Below are positions 7,414 through 14,332 of a DNA stretch of 17,407 bases, piece after piece. The notes under the pieces are model-generated. The model did not search any database, was not told the DNA's origin, and saw only the letters and a program-made list of their open reading frames with translations. Positions within the stretch are counted from its first letter, which is position 1. The number at the start of each line of letters is the position of its first letter. This stretch comes from Akkermansiaceae bacterium (lineage in GTDB: Bacteria; Verrucomicrobiota; Verrucomicrobiia; Verrucomicrobiales; Akkermansiaceae). A program made the translations under genes and the position numbers. The stretch covers positions 1 to 17,407 of the forward strand of contig JALZVD010000203.1 in the NCBI GenBank assembly GCA_023300205.1, written 5' to 3'.

Positions 7414-8574
7414 CTAATTAAATCCATCCTTAGCCCACAGCACAGAATATACAATGCTGTTACTGATATGTTCGTGGACTAAACCTCTTACAGAAAAAAT
7501 ATCCTTCTTCCCTTTTACCACTTCAGCCATCTTATTAGAGGCCACAAAAAGCTGCTGAGCTACAGAGTTAGGAGAACCCTTAACTCCAGACCTGCGTTTC
7601 ATGAAAAGCTTCCTCGAATTACGCATCAGATCCTCAGCCTTATTCATTTTTTTACTGATCTCTTCAGCACTCATAACCGAGTCACTCTTCTTAGAGCTAT
7701 CTAGATCTCCCTCCAACTCCATGAAGAGTCTGCGAGACTCCAGCAGATCCCTACAAGCCACGGGGAAAACCTTAGTCAAACCAGAATCCGCCATTAACCA
7801 CTTCAAATCAGGCGCTTTCACCTTTTGCCCTAGCTTTAGCTTTTCAGGAGAAACTCCATTATGAAGCTTCAATATACGCCAATAACCCGCACGCCCATAG
7901 GCCTGAACAGAAATTAAACTCAAGCTACCACCTTTCTCAACCCTATAACTTTTAGAGACCTCATCATGCTCAACAGTAACGATTGACTCAGCAACTGACA
8001 TTCCTCCCTTAACCCCCTCTTCTTCCTCTTCTTCAGATCCTACTTTAATATTATCAAATAACTTAGAACCAGCACCCTTAGCCCTTGTGATCGCCAGCTC
8101 AGCATCATTAAGAGCAATGACATTATCTCCAGCTGCCTTTTTAGCCAGTTCAGCATCCTTATCAGCAATCACTCTGAGCGACTTTGCCTTCGCCTCCGCC
8201 ATCGCGGCTTCAACCTCTGACTCCCTAGACTTATCCTCAGTCACTCTAACTGCCAAAGCCATCTCCTTAACTTGCTCTATTTTCTCCTCTGCATCCTTTT
8301 CTGAAGCCGCTAATTCCTTGATTCGTGCTGCCTCTACCACTGCCTCCGCACTTAGACGCGCTACCTCAGCCTTCGTTTCTGCCTGTAGCCGCGCAAACTC
8401 CTCCTCCGCCTCTACTTCTTCATCAGTCTTGATATGAGGAACCTCAATCTCACCCACCTCGACACGCTCTGCCAATGAGGACAATGGCATAGCAGGAGCG
8501 GTTGTTTCTGCACTTGAAAAATTACTAACAGACACTAATAAAGCGACATAAATCGGAGAGTTTTTGTATTTCAT
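7414..8574 (-). CDS. Exported coiled-coil protein with LysM-like peptidoglycan-binding domain
   Basis: The 386-residue product starts at ATG 8574, chosen because it gives a signal peptide (hydrophobic core about 8-16, probable cleavage after SSA at 20-22). Extending upstream to 8625 would add 17 residues in front of it. Residues about 50-165 are an Ala/Glu/Lys-rich coiled coil with loose repeats such as EAEEEFARLQAE. A run of six Glu (181-186) follows. Residues about 209-256 fit a LysM fold: SYRVEKGGSLSLISVQAYG, then YWRILKLHNG, then LKLGQKVKAP. LysM binds N-acetylglucosamine polymers such as peptidoglycan, so the protein probably sits at the cell wall in the periplasm. A second, basic helical region (about 275-360) ends it. 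The stop lies 30 bp from that of the convergent cytochrome gene, with no hairpin between. The exact role is unknown. Confidence 0.8.
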   Translation of the reverse strand: MKYKNSPIYVALLVSVSNFSSAETTAPAMPLSSLAERVEVGEIEVPHIKTDEEVEAEEEFARLQAETKAEVARLSAEAVVEAARIKELAASEKDAEEKIEQVKEMALAVRVTEDKSRESEVEAAMAEAKAKSLRVIADKDAELAKKAAGDNVIALNDAELAITRAKGAGSKLFDNIKVGSEEEEEEGVKGGMSVAESIVTVEHDEVSKSYRVEKGGSLSLISVQAYGRAGYWRILKLHNGVSPEKLKLGQKVKAPDLKWLMADSGLTKVFPVACRDLLESRRLFMELEGDLDSSKKSDSVMSAEEISKKMNKAEDLMRNSRKLFMKRRSGVKGSPNSVAQQLFVASNKMAEVVKGKKDIFSVRGLVHEHISNSIVYSVLWAKDGFN

Positions 8575-8716
8575 AATAGGAGTAAGTGATTGATTGTTTA
8601 ACACACCTATCACCAGAATTCTCACGAGTCAACGATCAGCTTTAACATTACTTTCTCTCATCCTCTTCATTTCATTAAAAAAATTCCATTCTTTCAGTTG
8701 CTAAATCATCTCACCT

Positions 8717-8749
8717 TTGATAAGTGTTCATATGCTCATAAATGAACAC
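8717..8749 (+). promoter_or_regulatory. recN promoter/operator region with LexA-like site and inverted repeat
   Basis: GTGTTCAT (8724-8731) and ATGAACAC (8742-8749) form a perfect 8-bp inverted repeat with a 10-bp spacer, ending 11 bp before the recN ATG. Within it, TGTTCATATGCTCA (8725-8738) matches the published Verrucomicrobia LexA consensus TGTTC-N4-GAACA (from memory) at eight of ten fixed positions. TTGATA (8717-8722) is a good -35 candidate; TAAATG (8739-8744) is a weak -10 at 16 bp. A repressor here would block the promoter. recN is a classic SOS gene, which supports this reading, but binding is inferred. Confidence 0.45.
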
Positions 8750-8760
8750 CTCAACACAAT

Positions 8761-10407
8761 ATGCTCAGTTTATTAAAAATCAAAAACCTAGCCCTCGTTA
8801 ACCAACTAACCTGGCAGCTCGGCTCAGGACTCGTAGGAGTCACTGGTGAAACAGGCGCCGGTAAAAGCGTCATCGTAGGCGCACTCAAACTCATCCTCGG
8901 AGAACGAGCAGACAAAGGGCTCATCCGTACAGGCGAGACCACATGCACCATCGAAGCCATCTTCACACTAACAGATGACTCCATCGTAAACGACATCCTA
9001 GAAGACTCAGGACTAGATAGATGCGAGGACGACCAGCTCATCATCAAGCGCGTTATCACCCAGACTAACAGCAAACAATTCGTCAACAACAGCCCCGCCA
9101 CCCTCGCCGTCCTCAAGAAAATAGGAACCGAGATCGTAGACCTACACGGCCCCCATGACCACCAGTCACTACTCTCTACAGACCGTCAACTCAGCATGCT
9201 AGACGCCTTCGCTAATAGCGAAAAAAAACTCTCCTCCTACCACCAACTCTGGAGCGAATGGCATGAGAAATCTCTCCGCCTTGAAGACCTCAGAAATTCA
9301 GAACGCGCTACAGAACAAGAACTAGACATCCTAAAATTCCAAGTCGAAGAAATAGAAAACGCCAACCTAAAGCCCAACGAAGAAGAAGAAATCGAGAACC
9401 AATTCTCCAGAGTCTCGAACAGCTCCAAGCTAATCGAACTCTCAGCCACAATCGCCGGCACCCTAGAACACACAGTCAATGAAGCACTCGGAGAAGCACT
9501 CCGTGCAGCCCAGGAACTACAAAAACTAGACCCCTCTATCGCAGACAGACTCAGTGGACTAGAACAGGCAGCCCTAGAACTCCAAGACCTAGAGAGAGAA
9601 ATGACTAGCTACTCCAGCGAACTAGAAACTGACCCAGAAGAAGAACACAAACTAGCTCAGAGAATCAACACCTTCGAGACCCTCAAGCGCAAATACGGAT
9701 CCACACTAGAAGCCGTTATCAACCACGGAAATGACGCCACAGCCAGACTACAAGAAATAGAAAACCGCGACGGCATCCTAGATGAACTCCAAATAGAAGT
9801 AAACAACCTCCACAAAAACGTCCTCATATCAGGCAAAAAACTCACCACCACTCGTCAAAAAAACGCACCAAAACTAGCCAAAGTAATCGCAACTCATCTC
9901 AAGCAACTAGGCTTCAAACAAGCCGCCTTTGATCTAACCATCGTCCCACATCAAAACCCCACCTCACACGGACTAGAAAGCATCGACTTCCAGTTTGGCC
10001 CCAACCCCGGAGAGCCCCTAAAACCACTCAGACAAATCGCCTCCAGCGGAGAAATCTCCCGCGTCATGCTAGCAGTCAAAAGCTCACTCGCTGACCAAGA
10101 CGCCACCCCACTCATGGTATTTGATGAAATAGACGCCAACGTCGGCGGAGAAATCGCAAGAGCAGTCGGAGATAAAATGGCCACCCTAGGCATCCATCAC
10201 CAAGTCATCTCCATCACCCACTTCCCACAAGTAGCAGCAGTAGCCGGTCAGCACTTCGTAGTAGAAAAACACGTCGAAAAAGGCAGAACCACATCCAAGC
10301 TCCACGAAGTCACAGGTAAAACACGCATCGAAGAACTCGTCAGAATGCTCGGCGGTGGAGACGGAAAACAAGCCACTGCTATGGCAAAATCACTCCTCAA
10401 GAACTAG
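8761..10407 (+). CDS. recN: DNA repair ATPase RecN (SMC-like)
   Basis: The 548-residue length is typical of RecN (E. coli, 553). RecN acts in recombinational repair of double-strand breaks, together with RecA. The N-terminal ATPase half carries Walker A GETGAGKS (29-36). A coiled-coil region follows (about 160-370), Glu/Leu-rich and shorter than in true SMC proteins. The C-terminal half carries the ABC signature SSGEISR (428-434) and Walker B LMVFDEIDANVGGE, with D455 and E456, then the ITHFPQVAAVAGQHFVV strand typical of RecN. ATG 8761 starts directly at the first beta strand and has no Shine-Dalgarno sequence. It is preceded by a LexA-like site. A small unknown gene follows 3 bp after the stop codon and is probably co-transcribed. 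Confidence 0.96.
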   Translation: MLSLLKIKNLALVNQLTWQLGSGLVGVTGETGAGKSVIVGALKLILGERADKGLIRTGETTCTIEAIFTLTDDSIVNDILEDSGLDRCEDDQLIIKRVITQTNSKQFVNNSPATLAVLKKIGTEIVDLHGPHDHQSLLSTDRQLSMLDAFANSEKKLSSYHQLWSEWHEKSLRLEDLRNSERATEQELDILKFQVEEIENANLKPNEEEEIENQFSRVSNSSKLIELSATIAGTLEHTVNEALGEALRAAQELQKLDPSIADRLSGLEQAALELQDLEREMTSYSSELETDPEEEHKLAQRINTFETLKRKYGSTLEAVINHGNDATARLQEIENRDGILDELQIEVNNLHKNVLISGKKLTTTRQKNAPKLAKVIATHLKQLGFKQAAFDLTIVPHQNPTSHGLESIDFQFGPNPGEPLKPLRQIASSGEISRVMLAVKSSLADQDATPLMVFDEIDANVGGEIARAVGDKMATLGIHHQVISITHFPQVAAVAGQHFVVEKHVEKGRTTSKLHEVTGKTRIEELVRMLGGGDGKQATAMAKSLLKN

Positions 10408-10410
10408 CCC

Positions 10411-10827
10411 ATGATACAAGAAACCGCTATGTTCATTACCCCTCAATGGCAAGGATGGGCCCTACCCAATACCCCAGAATCATCAGCCTATAAAATCAAC
10501 CATAAACTCCAAGTCGATGAAAAAATAATCAATGACATCATGGAATACGGCGGCATCGTAGCCAAAGTCAAAGAACCATTCATCGAGTCCATCATGAACA
10601 TCTTCATCAGAATAATCTCCGGAATAATCCCAGGAGCGGATCTCAAATGCGCCTACATACTAGACTTTGGAGATGCAGGAAAAGTAAACCTCTACATGGC
10701 TCAAGACGTCTGGAGCTCCACCGCCCTCGTCACCACAGACCAACCAGACAAGCTAAGCCTAATCGTAGATGCCACCAAAGAATACATCCGTTACCGCTGC
10801 TTTATAGACTCCATCCAGCCACAATAG
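10411..10827 (+). CDS. Unrecognised 138-codon gene directly downstream of recN
   Basis: I do not recognise this protein. ATG 10411 lies 3 bp after the recN stop codon; an in-frame ATG at 10429 (Met7, MFITPQWQGW) is an alternative start. No signal peptide is visible. Residues about 57-73 (FIESIMNIFIRIISGII) are hydrophobic or amphipathic. The C-terminal half alternates strand-like stretches (AYILDFGD, VNLYMAQ, TALVTTD, LSLIVDA) with a last helix, suggesting a small alpha/beta domain. Codon use matches the neighbours, so it is likely a real native gene. The tight spacing suggests co-transcription with recN and perhaps DNA-damage induction, which is inference. No terminator is seen in the 103-bp gap that follows. 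Confidence 0.72.
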   Translation: MIQETAMFITPQWQGWALPNTPESSAYKINHKLQVDEKIINDIMEYGGIVAKVKEPFIESIMNIFIRIISGIIPGADLKCAYILDFGDAGKVNLYMAQDVWSSTALVTTDQPDKLSLIVDATKEYIRYRCFIDSIQPQ

Positions 10828-10930
10828 CCAGCTTCAAGCTTCAGCCTCTATCGCTTTGATGCTTTACTTACAAGACTATATCTCCTAATCCTCTAATACA
10901 CAAACTCCCTCATCCCACCTCTTCTTAAAT

Positions 10931-12025
10931 ATGAACATTCGTCGCACCTCGATCAGCATCATCTCCTTCTGCTGCATTTCCAGTCTATCTATCGCACAAT
11001 CCCTAGCGCCAATAGAACCAGTAGCGCCAGAAGCGCCAGAAATCATCCCTCCTAAAGCCATACCAGTTGAGGAACCCAGCACCATAGACACTGAACAAAT
11101 TCCGGACCTACCTGAGGTATTCATCCCCACAGGAGGCACCGCTGCTCTCACAGAACAAGCAGACATCGACCTATTCACAATAGCCAAAGACATCGGCCAC
11201 GTCCAAGACAACCCTAGCCTCACCTTCCGCCGTCTCGTTCAGCGCACCATCATGCCTACTGAGAATCGACCCAGCTACGGATTCACACTCACCTTTGATG
11301 ATCAGCTAGTCGACGAAAACCCTGCAAACGGAAACGCCATCGACATCGTCAACGATCTTGCCCCACTCGGAGCACGCTCCATCTTCTTCGCAAACGTCCC
11401 CATGGTCTCAGGCAAAAGTGTAGATGGAATCATTCGCCGTAATAAAACATCAGGCGCAAGACTAGCAGAAACCAAATCCCTCCTAGAAAGTAAGCGTGAA
11501 CAATTCATCAACATCATCCGCTCACTCATCAAAATAAAATCCCCAGCAGATCAAAATGGTAATGCAGAATACGCCTGTGACGTCTTCAATCATACAGCAT
11601 TCCATCAAAACATGGGCCGTCTAAAAGTAGGCTCAGACCACTATAACATCTGCATCATGGGTATCGAGTTCATCGAAGAATGCCTCGAAGAAGCCTACCT
11701 CGCTGAGAGACCAGGCTGGCAACGCGCCAGATACTTCCGTTTCCCATTCCTCGCAGACCCTAGATATCCTGAGACCCAGCAAGCACTCAACCAAACATTC
11801 ACAAAACTCGGCCTCATCTCGCTAGGTGAAACCCAAGACTCAAAGGACTTCGACAACTACAGCCACAAAGCAGCCTACACATCATTAGCCGCCGCTAAAC
11901 TCAACAAACGCTATAACCCCAAATTCGGACGCTACGGACAAACAGAAAGACCCATCGCACTCTTCCACACCAAGACTTGGCCTAAAATCAAACGCGGAGT
12001 CATCAAAGCAATCAAAGAAAAATAA
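10931..12025 (+). CDS. Exported polysaccharide deacetylase-like protein (NodB/CE4 fold)
   Basis: The 364-residue product has a signal peptide (hydrophobic core about 7-20, SIAQS near 20-24) and then a Pro/Glu/Ala-rich linker (about 26-66) that may span the periplasm or wall. The catalytic part shows CE4 motifs in order: TFDD (121-124; first Asp the base, second a metal ligand), HTAFH (221-225; the two metal-binding His), FRFPF (269-273; equivalent to RxPY), and ALFH (343-346; the last catalytic His). CE4 enzymes remove acetyl groups from peptidoglycan, chitin-type or other N- or O-acetylated glycans. The motif reads TFDDQL rather than the usual TFDDGP, and the 96-residue distance to HTAFH is long, so this is a divergent member. 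A lipoprotein gene begins 5 bp after the stop codon, likely in the same operon. Confidence 0.8.
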   Translation: MNIRRTSISIISFCCISSLSIAQSLAPIEPVAPEAPEIIPPKAIPVEEPSTIDTEQIPDLPEVFIPTGGTAALTEQADIDLFTIAKDIGHVQDNPSLTFRRLVQRTIMPTENRPSYGFTLTFDDQLVDENPANGNAIDIVNDLAPLGARSIFFANVPMVSGKSVDGIIRRNKTSGARLAETKSLLESKREQFINIIRSLIKIKSPADQNGNAEYACDVFNHTAFHQNMGRLKVGSDHYNICIMGIEFIEECLEEAYLAERPGWQRARYFRFPFLADPRYPETQQALNQTFTKLGLISLGETQDSKDFDNYSHKAAYTSLAAAKLNKRYNPKFGRYGQTERPIALFHTKTWPKIKRGVIKAIKEK

Positions 12026-12030
12026 CAACC

Positions 12031-12216
12031 ATGAAACACCTAACAAAAATCTCTCTCCTAGCAATATCCACCCTAGCAATAAACTCATGTGCACTCGTAA
12101 CAGTACCTCTTAAAGTAGCTGGTAAAGCAGCCACAACCTCAATAGGAACAGCGGGTAAAGTAGCCGGCGCTGGAATCAACGCCATCATACCAAACGGATC
12201 ATCAGAAGCTGAGTAA
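12031..12216 (+). CDS. Small lipoprotein, function unknown
   Basis: The 61-residue product starts at ATG 12031, 5 bp after the deacetylase stop codon, so the two are probably translated from one message. The N-terminus has Lys at 2 and 6 (one Lys, one His early), a hydrophobic core (about 8-17) and INSC ending at Cys20, an acceptable lipobox. The mature part of about 42 residues is rich in Gly, Ala and Lys, with a small internal repeat (KVAGKA at about 28-33, KVAGAG at about 43-48), and ends in an acidic tail. It is predicted to be anchored to the outer or inner membrane. A structural or helper role for the deacetylase is conceivable but unsupported. Confidence 0.75.
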   Translation: MKHLTKISLLAISTLAINSCALVTVPLKVAGKAATTSIGTAGKVAGAGINAIIPNGSSEAE

Positions 12217-12229
12217 CCAACAACTCAGC
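12208..12229. terminator. Weak hairpin between convergent lipoprotein gene and accC
   Basis: GCTGAGT (12208-12214) pairs with ACTCAGC (12223-12229) around an 8-nt loop. The stem overlaps the lipoprotein stop codon, and neither strand has a T-run after it. It lies where a terminator would be expected between convergent genes, but it lacks the usual tail. Confidence 0.3.
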
Positions 12230-12257
12230 CTCCATAAATCCCCCTCCCTATCGGTAA

Positions 12258-13625
12258 CTAGCCTTCTAGTTCCTTCATCCGCTCTTCTAGATACTCCCCA
12301 ACCCAAGCAATATTATACTTACCTGCCTTAAAGTCAGGATGGTTGATGATTTCAATCTGGAAAGGAATCGTCGTCTTAATCCCACTGATCATAAACTCCC
12401 TAAGCGCTCGATTCATCCTAGCAATTGCGATCTCCCGCGTAGCACCAGTACAAATCAACTTCGCAATCATAGAATCATAATAAGGCGGCACTGAATACCC
12501 AGAATAAACATGAGTATCTACACGCACACCCTTTCCTCCTGGAGCAAACCATAGATCAATCTTACCAGGACTTGGAGCAAAGTTATTATAAGGATCCTCA
12601 GCATTGATCCGGCACTCGATCGAGTGACCACGCGGACTAGCATTCAGAACATGCTCAGATAAAGCCTCACCAGATGCCACACGGATCTGTTCCTTAATAA
12701 GCTCACAACCCATCACCTCCTCAGTAATCGGATGCTCCACCTGGATACGAGTATTCATCTCCATAAAGTAAAAATTCTCACCTGCTGAATCCACAAGATA
12801 CTCAATCGTCCCCGCATTCTCATAGCCGATCTCCGTGATCAACTTCACAGAAGCTTCACCCATCTTCTTTCGCATTGCATCGTTAATCAATGGACTTGGG
12901 CACTCCTCAATAATCTTCTGGTTACGTCGCTGCATCGAGCAGTCACGCTCATTCAGATGGATATAATTTCCATGCGTATCACCAATGATCTGAAACTCCA
13001 CATGATGCGGATTCAGAACCAGCTTCTCAAGATAGCACTCACCATTACCAAAACAAGCAATCGCCTCTTGGCTAGCCGCATTATAAAGACTGATAAACTC
13101 ATCTTCATCATAACAAGGACGCATCCCTCTACCTCCCCCACCAGCAGTAGCCTTGATCATCACAGGGAAGCCCATCTCAGTCGCAAGCTCTAAACCATGC
13201 TCAGCAGAATCTAAGATCCCGTCCGAGCCAGGAGTCACAGGAACACCACTCTTAAGCGCCGTAGCACGGGCAGTATTCTTATCCCCCATCATCGTAATAG
13301 TCTCAGCTCTTGGCCCTATAAACTTAATATCGCAACTATTACAAATCTCAACAAACCTCGCATTCTCAGAAAGAAATCCATACCCAGGGTGAATCGCGTC
13401 TGCCTCAGTAATCTCAGCTGCAGCGATGATCCGGTCTGGCATCAAGTAAGAATCCTTACTCGGACCAGGCCCTATACACACCGCCTCATCAGCTAACTGT
13501 ACATGCATAGAATCTACATCAGCCTCTGAATAAATAGCCACTGAAGGAACGCCTAGCTCACGGCAGGCTCTGATAATACGGAGAGCAATCTCTCCACGGT
13601 TTGCTACGAGAACTTTCTTAAGCAT
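12258..13625 (-). CDS. accC: Acetyl-CoA carboxylase, biotin carboxylase subunit
   Basis: The 455-residue protein matches AccC (E. coli, 449). It carboxylates the biotin on AccB using ATP and bicarbonate, the first half of malonyl-CoA synthesis in the cytosol. It begins MLKKVLVANRGEIALRI, the canonical AccC N-terminus, so ATG 13625 is chosen over an in-frame ATG at 13655. The ATP-grasp features are present: the glycine lid TAGGGGRGMR (160-169), RRNQKIIEE with the catalytic Lys (237), and FMEMNTRIQVEHPITE (287-302), with metal-binding E289 and catalytic R293 and E297. It lies 58 bp downstream of accB on the same strand, forming an accBC operon. No sign of damage. Confidence 0.97.
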   Translation of the reverse strand: MLKKVLVANRGEIALRIIRACRELGVPSVAIYSEADVDSMHVQLADEAVCIGPGPSKDSYLMPDRIIAAAEITEADAIHPGYGFLSENARFVEICNSCDIKFIGPRAETITMMGDKNTARATALKSGVPVTPGSDGILDSAEHGLELATEMGFPVMIKATAGGGGRGMRPCYDEDEFISLYNAASQEAIACFGNGECYLEKLVLNPHHVEFQIIGDTHGNYIHLNERDCSMQRRNQKIIEECPSPLINDAMRKKMGEASVKLITEIGYENAGTIEYLVDSAGENFYFMEMNTRIQVEHPITEEVMGCELIKEQIRVASGEALSEHVLNASPRGHSIECRINAEDPYNNFAPSPGKIDLWFAPGGKGVRVDTHVYSGYSVPPYYDSMIAKLICTGATREIAIARMNRALREFMISGIKTTIPFQIEIINHPDFKAGKYNIAWVGEYLEERMKELEG

Positions 13626-13683
13626 AAAATGATCTTGGGATACAAGCTGAACCAACAGCTTTCGTTAAAATCTCTGGTTGAGG

Positions 13684-14151
13684 TTACTTGATGGTGAACA
13701 AAGTATCTCCGAACTGAACAGGCGTGCTGTCATCCACTAACGTAGCAGTAATAGTACCGCTTCTCTCAGCTTTAATCTCATTCATCACCTTCATCGCCTC
13801 AATGATACAGATCGTATCACCTTCGTTCACACTAGAACCCACCTCTACGAAGTTAGCCGCATCAGGAGATGACTTTCTATAAAATGTTCCCACCATTGGA
13901 GAATCGATAGCCTCACCATCCATCACTAGTGCACTATCAGCCGCAGGTGTACCAGACGCAACAGCTAGTGCTGGTGCGGCGGCAGGCGCAGCCATCTGAA
14001 CAGGGGCAGCCGCAGGCATTGCCGCCATGATAGCATCCGCATCGATACCTTTTTTAAGTTTAAGATTGAAATCTTCTTTTTCTAAATGAAAGAAGGAAAG
14101 TTCATGCTCGTCCATGAGCTCTACGATTTTTTTGATGTCTTTAAGATCCAC
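13684..14151 (-). CDS. accB: Acetyl-CoA carboxylase, biotin carboxyl carrier protein
   Basis: AccB carries the biotin that shuttles CO2 from AccC to the carboxyltransferase. The N-terminal part (DLKDIKKIVELMDEHELSFF) and an Ala/Pro-rich flexible linker (about 42-72) precede the biotinyl domain, where EAMKVMNE (118-125) presents the biotinylated Lys121. The frame stays open to ATG 14220, but the added 23 residues do not resemble AccB. I chose GTG 14151, which gives 155 residues (E. coli, 156) and places DLKDIKK at the N-terminus. No Shine-Dalgarno sequence is seen for either start. It is the first gene of the accBC operon and faces away from the SNF2 gene. Confidence 0.93.
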   Translation of the reverse strand: MDLKDIKKIVELMDEHELSFFHLEKEDFNLKLKKGIDADAIMAAMPAAAPVQMAAPAAAPALAVASGTPAADSALVMDGEAIDSPMVGTFYRKSSPDAANFVEVGSSVNEGDTICIIEAMKVMNEIKAERSGTITATLVDDSTPVQFGDTLFTIK

Positions 14152-14205
14152 GATAAATAATGGTTGTATGATGAATAATTGGTTTTCAGCCAACCTCAGA
14201 TGAAG

Positions 14206-14248
14206 CTGACGTAGCATCAAAATAACGTTTTATAATCAGATCCGTCAA
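14206..14248. promoter_or_regulatory. Divergent intergenic region with candidate promoters for accB and the SNF2 gene
   Basis: On the plus strand a perfect TATAAT (14231-14236) is preceded at 19 bp by CTGACG (14206-14211), pointing towards the SNF2 gene. On the minus strand TTGACG (14248-14243) is a good -35 candidate for accB, but the hexamer 17 bp on (14225-14220) is only TTATTT. Both are guesses from motif similarity. No other structure was seen between 14152 and 14332. Confidence 0.25.
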
Positions 14249-14332
14249 GATAAGATCACGAATCTTTTACTTTCAAAATTGCCTCATTTCAACCAAGACT
14301 ATAGAACCTCATCATCAGAAGCAACTAACTCA

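Noticed and set aside
7601..8437. Open plus-strand frames of 87 and 116 codons, Ser/Ala-rich
   Set aside because: They are antisense to the coiled-coil/LysM gene, and their low-complexity composition mirrors its Ala/Glu/Lys repeats.
10647..10859. 70-codon plus-strand frame overlapping the gene after recN
   Set aside because: Arg/His/Pro-rich product typical of an out-of-frame reading of C-rich coding DNA; no start signal.
14152..14220. Longer accB starting at ATG 14220
   Set aside because: The extra 23 residues do not look like AccB, and GTG 14151 gives the normal length and N-terminus; the longer start cannot be fully excluded.
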